Assembly (NCBI RefSeq): GCF_030149425.1
Contig: NZ_JASBRQ010000041.1
Location: 1-44,290 of the forward strand
Direction of reading: 5' to 3'
Length of the DNA: 44,290 nucleotides
DNA from: Maricaulis sp.
GTDB lineage: Bacteria > Pseudomonadota > Alphaproteobacteria > Caulobacterales > Maricaulaceae
Below the pieces are notes generated by a model. The model was not told where the DNA came from, did no database searches, and saw only the letters and a list, made by a program, of their open reading frames with translations. This document shows positions 40,880 to 44,290 of the stretch, one piece after another; the first letter of the stretch is position 1; every line of letters starts with the position of its first letter. Position numbers and translations under genes: made by a program.

Positions 40880-43702
40880 TTACGGGAGCCACGGCGGCTC
40901 GAAGGACCAGCCGGCAACCCAGGTGTCGTCCACCGTCGCTGCAGTCGGGTCGATCGCGCCGACATAGTTCACGTCCGTGAACCAGCTGTCGATTGCGTTC
41001 ACGTCCGTCGCCGTCAGACCGGTTTCAGCCGCACCCGGCATGAACACGTCCGTCAGCGAGTTGGTGTACTCGACATTGTTGGAACGGCCCAGGAACCAGG
41101 TCGACACGTCGACCGGATCGCCACCGCTTTCGGAGAAGTTGTTGGTGCAGTCGAGAGCCACGGACTGGATGTCCAGGATCTCGTCGCCAGCAGCGCCGGT
41201 TGCGCCTTCACCCGCCAGGCGATCGAAGGTCGCGTCCTGGTCAATGTCGAGGCATTCGTCGGTGAAGTTGGTGACGATACCATTGTAGAGCTGGCCAGCT
41301 GTACCTTCGCGGATCAGCATGCCCTGGTCCGATTCAGCGCCCGCTTCATCACCGATGAGGGTGAAGTTGGAGATCATCGGGTTAGAGCGCGGCAGCTGGT
41401 CATTGGCGCCGCCGGTACCACCACGGTTGTCGAACTCGAAGCCCTGGTCGGCGTCGGTGCCTTCCTGGATGACGAGGACGAACTGAGCGCGGCCGGTCCA
41501 GCCATCGGTGTAGTCCATGGAGTCATCGCCGATACCGGTCAGAAGGACGTATTTCATGTCCACTGAGCCGCCGAACATCTCGATGCCATCATCCTTGTTG
41601 TTGTGAACCTGGATGTGGCTGACTTCCGTTGCCGAACCCACGCCCTGGAAGGCGATGCCGTTGAGCTCGTTATCGGTGGAGATTTCGAAACCGGCGAATT
41701 TGACCTGGGTGAAGAAGAGGTTGCCGCTATCGTCCGCCGGCTGATCGCCGCCGAACAGGCCCGTGCCGCCCTCACCGGACTTGGTGCAGTTGGCGGAACC
41801 GCCAGCAACAGCCGAGTCACAATCGTTGATCGGAGCGTTACCGTTGATGATCAGGCCGCCCCATTCGCCGCGGTCGGTGTCACCCACCGTGCCTTCGACG
41901 TCCGAGCGGGAGGTCATGATGACCGGCTCGGCCAGCGTACCGTTGGAGCGGATCTGGCTGTCACGTGCAACGACCAGATAGTCCGCGCCGGAGTTACCGA
42001 AAATGGTCACGCCCGGCTCAATGGTCAGGACAGCGCTGTCGCCAGCATCTTCACCGATGAAGACCGGACCGGAGAGCTCGTAGATGGAGCCTTTGTCCAG
42101 GGTGATGTCAGCGGTGTAGGAACCAGACAGGCGGCAGACGCGCTTGAAGTTCAGAACTTCACCGGTTTCTGCGGTACCCGTCGGGCAGGCCGTGGAGCCG
42201 GCACCGGAGAAGTCGCCGAAGGTCCAGCCCGTGGTCCAGTTATTGGTGTTCGTGTCGCCCGGACCGAAAGCACCGATGTAGGACACGGTCGTGAACCACG
42301 GATCGAGGACATTCACATTGACGGCTGCGATCGACTGCTCAACCGGGCCCGGGAAGACGCCGTCGAGGGAGTTGGTGATCTCAGCATTGTTGGCACGGCC
42401 CAGGAACCAATCCGAAACGTCGACCGTATCGCCGCCGCTTTCGGAGAAGTTGCCGTTCGGGCAGTCGAGGACGACAGACTGGATGTCCAGGATTTCGTCG
42501 CCAGCCGCGCCGGTTGCGCCTTCACCCGCCAGGCGGGCGAAAGTCGCGTCCTGGTCGATGTCGAGGCATTCGTCGGTGAAGTTGGTGACGATACCGTTGT
42601 AGAGCTGGCCAGCGGTACCTTCGCGGATCAGCATGCCCTGGTCCGATTCAGCCCCAGCACTGTCACCGATCAGGGTGAAGTTGGAAATGATCGGGTTGGA
42701 GCGCGGCAGCTGGTCGTTGGCGCCGCCGGGACCACCGCGGTTGTCGAACTCGAAGCCCTGGTCGGCAGCGGTGCCTTCCTGGATCACGAGGACGAACTGG
42801 GCGCGGCCGGTCCAGCCATCGGTGTAGTCCATAGAGTCGTCGCCGATACCGGTGAGAACGACGTATTTCATGTCGACGGTACCACCGAACATCTCGATGC
42901 CGTCGTCCTTGTTGTTGTGGACCTGGATATTGTTGACCGTGGTGCCGTTGCCAACGCCCTGGAAGGCGATGCCGTTGAGCTCGTTATCGGTCGAGATTTC
43001 GAAACCTGCATAACGCAGCTGCATGTACTGGTAGATACCGGAATTGTCGGTCGGGATATCGCCGCCGAACAGGCCCGTGCCACCTTCACCGGACTTGGTA
43101 CAATCAGCGCTACCGCCAGCAACAGCCGAGTCACAATCATTGATCGGTGCGCGGCCATTGATGATCAGGCCGCCCCATTCGCCGCGCGTGGTCGCGGAGA
43201 CCGAACCGTCGATATCGGAAAGCGAGGTCATGATGACCGGGTCGTTCTGCGTACCCAGCACACGCAGCTCGGAGCCGCGGGTGACGACCAGGTAGTCAGC
43301 GCCGTTCGCGCCAATGATCTGGGTGCCGGCCGGGACCGTCACAACGGTCGGGATGCCGCCGGTACCGGCATTGCCGACGTCTTCGCCGATGAAGACCGGG
43401 CCGGAAACGACATAGCCGCTGCCTGCAGCGAGCGTGGTGTCGGCGGTGATATTGCCGGACATCTCACAAGCGGTCAGCGTGCCGCCATCAGAAAGGGTAA
43501 AGGTGCCAACCGCGAAATCGCCGCAGCCATTGGCCGTCAGATCGATATTCTGACCGGTGCCGCCACCGCCACCGCCGCCGCCCGGAGGCGTACCCAGGTT
43601 CTCGTTACCCGGAGAGGAAATGGACGAGTCCGCACAGGCCGCGAAAAAGGCGCAGGCGGTTGAGACAAGCAGAAGCTTGCGGAAGTTTTGCTTCACCGAC
43701 AT
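40880..43702 (-). CDS. Large surface lipoprotein with two tandem near-identical beta-rich halves
   Basis: This is a 940-residue protein. The ATG at 43702 follows a G-rich ribosome-binding site. A lipoprotein signal ends FFAAC (Cys23). A poly-Gly linker (about 41-49) leads to two homologous halves, about 58-495 and 505-938. Shared blocks include AGFEISTDNELNGIAFQGVG, DDSMDYTDGWTGRAQFVLV and ECLDIDQDATF, alternating with GEWGGLIING, as expected of a right-handed beta-helix or similar repetitive fold (inference). Paired cysteines (NDCDSAVAGGSADC) recur in each half. The family occurs beside TonB receptors. Position beside a T2SS recalls Caulobacter ElpS, a phosphate-starvation lipoprotein released in a T2SS-dependent way; homology is untested. 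Function unknown. Confidence 0.85.
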   Translation of the reverse strand: MSVKQNFRKLLLVSTACAFFAACADSSISSPGNENLGTPPGGGGGGGGTGQNIDLTANGCGDFAVGTFTLSDGGTLTACEMSGNITADTTLAAGSGYVVSGPVFIGEDVGNAGTGGIPTVVTVPAGTQIIGANGADYLVVTRGSELRVLGTQNDPVIMTSLSDIDGSVSATTRGEWGGLIINGRAPINDCDSAVAGGSADCTKSGEGGTGLFGGDIPTDNSGIYQYMQLRYAGFEISTDNELNGIAFQGVGNGTTVNNIQVHNNKDDGIEMFGGTVDMKYVVLTGIGDDSMDYTDGWTGRAQFVLVIQEGTAADQGFEFDNRGGPGGANDQLPRSNPIISNFTLIGDSAGAESDQGMLIREGTAGQLYNGIVTNFTDECLDIDQDATFARLAGEGATGAAGDEILDIQSVVLDCPNGNFSESGGDTVDVSDWFLGRANNAEITNSLDGVFPGPVEQSIAAVNVNVLDPWFTTVSYIGAFGPGDTNTNNWTTGWTFGDFSGAGSTACPTGTAETGEVLNFKRVCRLSGSYTADITLDKGSIYELSGPVFIGEDAGDSAVLTIEPGVTIFGNSGADYLVVARDSQIRSNGTLAEPVIMTSRSDVEGTVGDTDRGEWGGLIINGNAPINDCDSAVAGGSANCTKSGEGGTGLFGGDQPADDSGNLFFTQVKFAGFEISTDNELNGIAFQGVGSATEVSHIQVHNNKDDGIEMFGGSVDMKYVLLTGIGDDSMDYTDGWTGRAQFVLVIQEGTDADQGFEFDNRGGTGGANDQLPRSNPMISNFTLIGDEAGAESDQGMLIREGTAGQLYNGIVTNFTDECLDIDQDATFDRLAGEGATGAAGDEILDIQSVALDCTNNFSESGGDPVDVSTWFLGRSNNVEYTNSLTDVFMPGAAETGLTATDVNAIDSWFTDVNYVGAIDPTAATVDDTWVAGWSFEPPWLP
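40889..42190 (-). repeat. Second half-repeat of the surface lipoprotein gene
   Basis: This codes for residues about 505-938 and is homologous to 42218-43531. Long runs are nearly identical at DNA level too, for example around 41200-41300 against 42510-42610, which suggests recent duplication or gene conversion. Differences cluster in the last 60 residues and around residues 650-665. Confidence 0.85.
42218..43531 (-). repeat. First half-repeat of the surface lipoprotein gene
   Basis: This codes for residues about 58-495. It aligns over its length with the second copy at 40889-42190; blocks of 20 or more identical residues alternate with divergent loops. The N-terminal part of this copy (TTLAAGSGYVVSGPVFIGEDVG) corresponds to ITLDKGSIYELSGPVFIGEDAG in the other. 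Confidence 0.85.
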
Positions 43703-44290
43703 TGAAGACCCCCAAAAAGGACAAAACCAAGTTTCGACGCGCCCCAAACCACCAGGGCCCGCCGCTTGGCGAGGGCATAAACAGCACCTTTGTAACGCTT
43801 GAATGACAGAAACCCGGCCGCCGCTTTGGTGGCGCTATCAATTGGGCCGACCGCGAAGTTTGTTGCCCGGAACAACCGCCTTAAACCCTGCTATTATTGC
43901 CGAATTCGGAGTAGTGACCGATTCACCATAAGGCCGCATTTGATCATTGAAATTTTTGTGACATTTCGGATTTTTACGCCTTTGGACCGGCATTTCCCGG
44001 TGCAGAATCGAATCCGAGAAAACCGGCCGAAACCGGTTCTTTTGCCGTGTACGGATTTGTATTTTTTGTGACGATCGCGGGTCACGGCGGGCCGGTTTGG
44101 CGCTGCGTATAGAATATAGCCCCACCCCTGCGGGCTCCCGGTCGTTTTTGACTTTACAGACCCGGATTTTGTCTTTAAAGGCGCCCCACCCCGGCGGAGG
44201 CGACGATGCCGGATTGGGTTAACTGCCATCAGGGGGTCACGTGAATTGCGCACGTACCATACGCCCCTGGACCTGGTCCGCTCCCGGCAC
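43703..44290. other. 588-base region without a supported gene, upstream of the surface lipoprotein
   Basis: No convincing gene lies here. Candidate regulatory features for the lipoprotein are CTGTCAT at 43803-43809 (minus strand), GTGACAT at 43958-43964, and two similar 12-mers AATTTTTGTGAC (43951-43962) and ATTTTTTGTGAC (44061-44072), 110 bases apart. The last 90 bases are GC-rich. They may begin a + strand gene (GTG at 44241 after GGGGG) or end a minus-strand one; both readings are too short to choose. Confidence 0.5.
43792..43809 (-). promoter_or_regulatory. Possible Pho box upstream of the surface lipoprotein gene
   Basis: The minus strand reads CTGTCAT-TCAA-GCGTTAC. The first repeat is a perfect PhoB half-site and the second matches only about 3 of 7. 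A TTTATG sequence starts ten bases after the box, the usual Pho-box to -10 distance. The site is about 90 bases before the start codon. The degenerate second half keeps confidence low. Confidence 0.35.

Noticed and set aside
41603..43663. 686-codon + strand frame opposite the surface lipoprotein
   Set aside because: It mirrors the two-fold repeat of the real gene and contains no recognisable motif or signal.
43894..44253. Minus-strand open frame of 119 codons rich in Arg/Lys upstream of the lipoprotein gene
   Set aside because: Composition is that of an unselected frame, no ribosome-binding site or domain is seen, and it covers likely regulatory sequence.
44206..44290. Short leader peptide (ATG at 44206, 12 codons) whose TGA overlaps a possible GTG start at 44241
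   Set aside because: The downstream frame has under 20 codons before the window ends, and a minus-strand reading ending there is equally possible.

Overview
The window looks like chromosomal DNA of a marine or freshwater stalked/budding alphaproteobacterium of the Maricaulales/Hyphomonadaceae/Caulobacterales type. This rests on high GC content, Caulobacter-like gene families (TadE-like pilins, a large TonB-dependent receptor, a surface lipoprotein beside a type II secretion operon), and a lysC-lysA fusion. It is inference from content; no rRNA or other phylogenetic marker is present. I saw no tRNA, rRNA, CRISPR array, insertion sequence or prophage.

Left part (1-13.0 kb), mostly housekeeping. 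Three + strand genes encode a stand-alone CpaC-type N-terminal domain and two TadE-like pilus proteins. The minus strand then carries pabC-pabB and an overlapping tyrosine-phosphatase-like gene, a one-TM protein and AMP nucleosidase. The + strand carries a crotonase, an ABC-type membrane domain without ATPase, a bifunctional aspartokinase/diaminopimelate decarboxylase and an acyltransferase. A small repeat-rich secreted protein lies on the minus strand.

Middle part (13.0-20.6 kb). The class Ia ribonucleotide reductase subunits nrdB and nrdA lie on the minus strand, separated by a gene for a predicted outer-membrane barrel. Each has a candidate pair of NrdR boxes upstream, and nrdA ends at a perfect terminator. 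A short-form PutA (proline to glutamate) follows.

Right part (20.7-44.3 kb), the most interesting. It holds a GT4 glycosyltransferase, then phnC, a fused phnD-phnE gene and pstS in one minus-strand run with a Pho-box-like site upstream of phnC. A methylase-less prepilin peptidase diverges from that same site. It converges on a complete, tightly overlapping type II secretion operon (gspC-D-E-F-G-H-I-J-K-L-M-N plus a lipoprotein). Upstream lie a TonB-dependent receptor and a 940-residue surface lipoprotein built of two near-identical halves.

Working model: the right half is one phosphate-acquisition island. A phosphate/phosphonate importer, a secretion machine with its own pseudopilin peptidase, an outer-membrane receptor and a duplicated surface lipoprotein sit side by side, perhaps under PhoB. 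The closest known precedent is ElpS of Caulobacter crescentus, a lipoprotein made in phosphate starvation, encoded beside a 12-gene T2SS and released in a T2SS-dependent way. Homology to ElpS was not tested here. The PhnD-PhnE fusion, the duplicated lipoprotein and the uncharacterised lipoprotein ending the gsp operon are the least ordinary parts.
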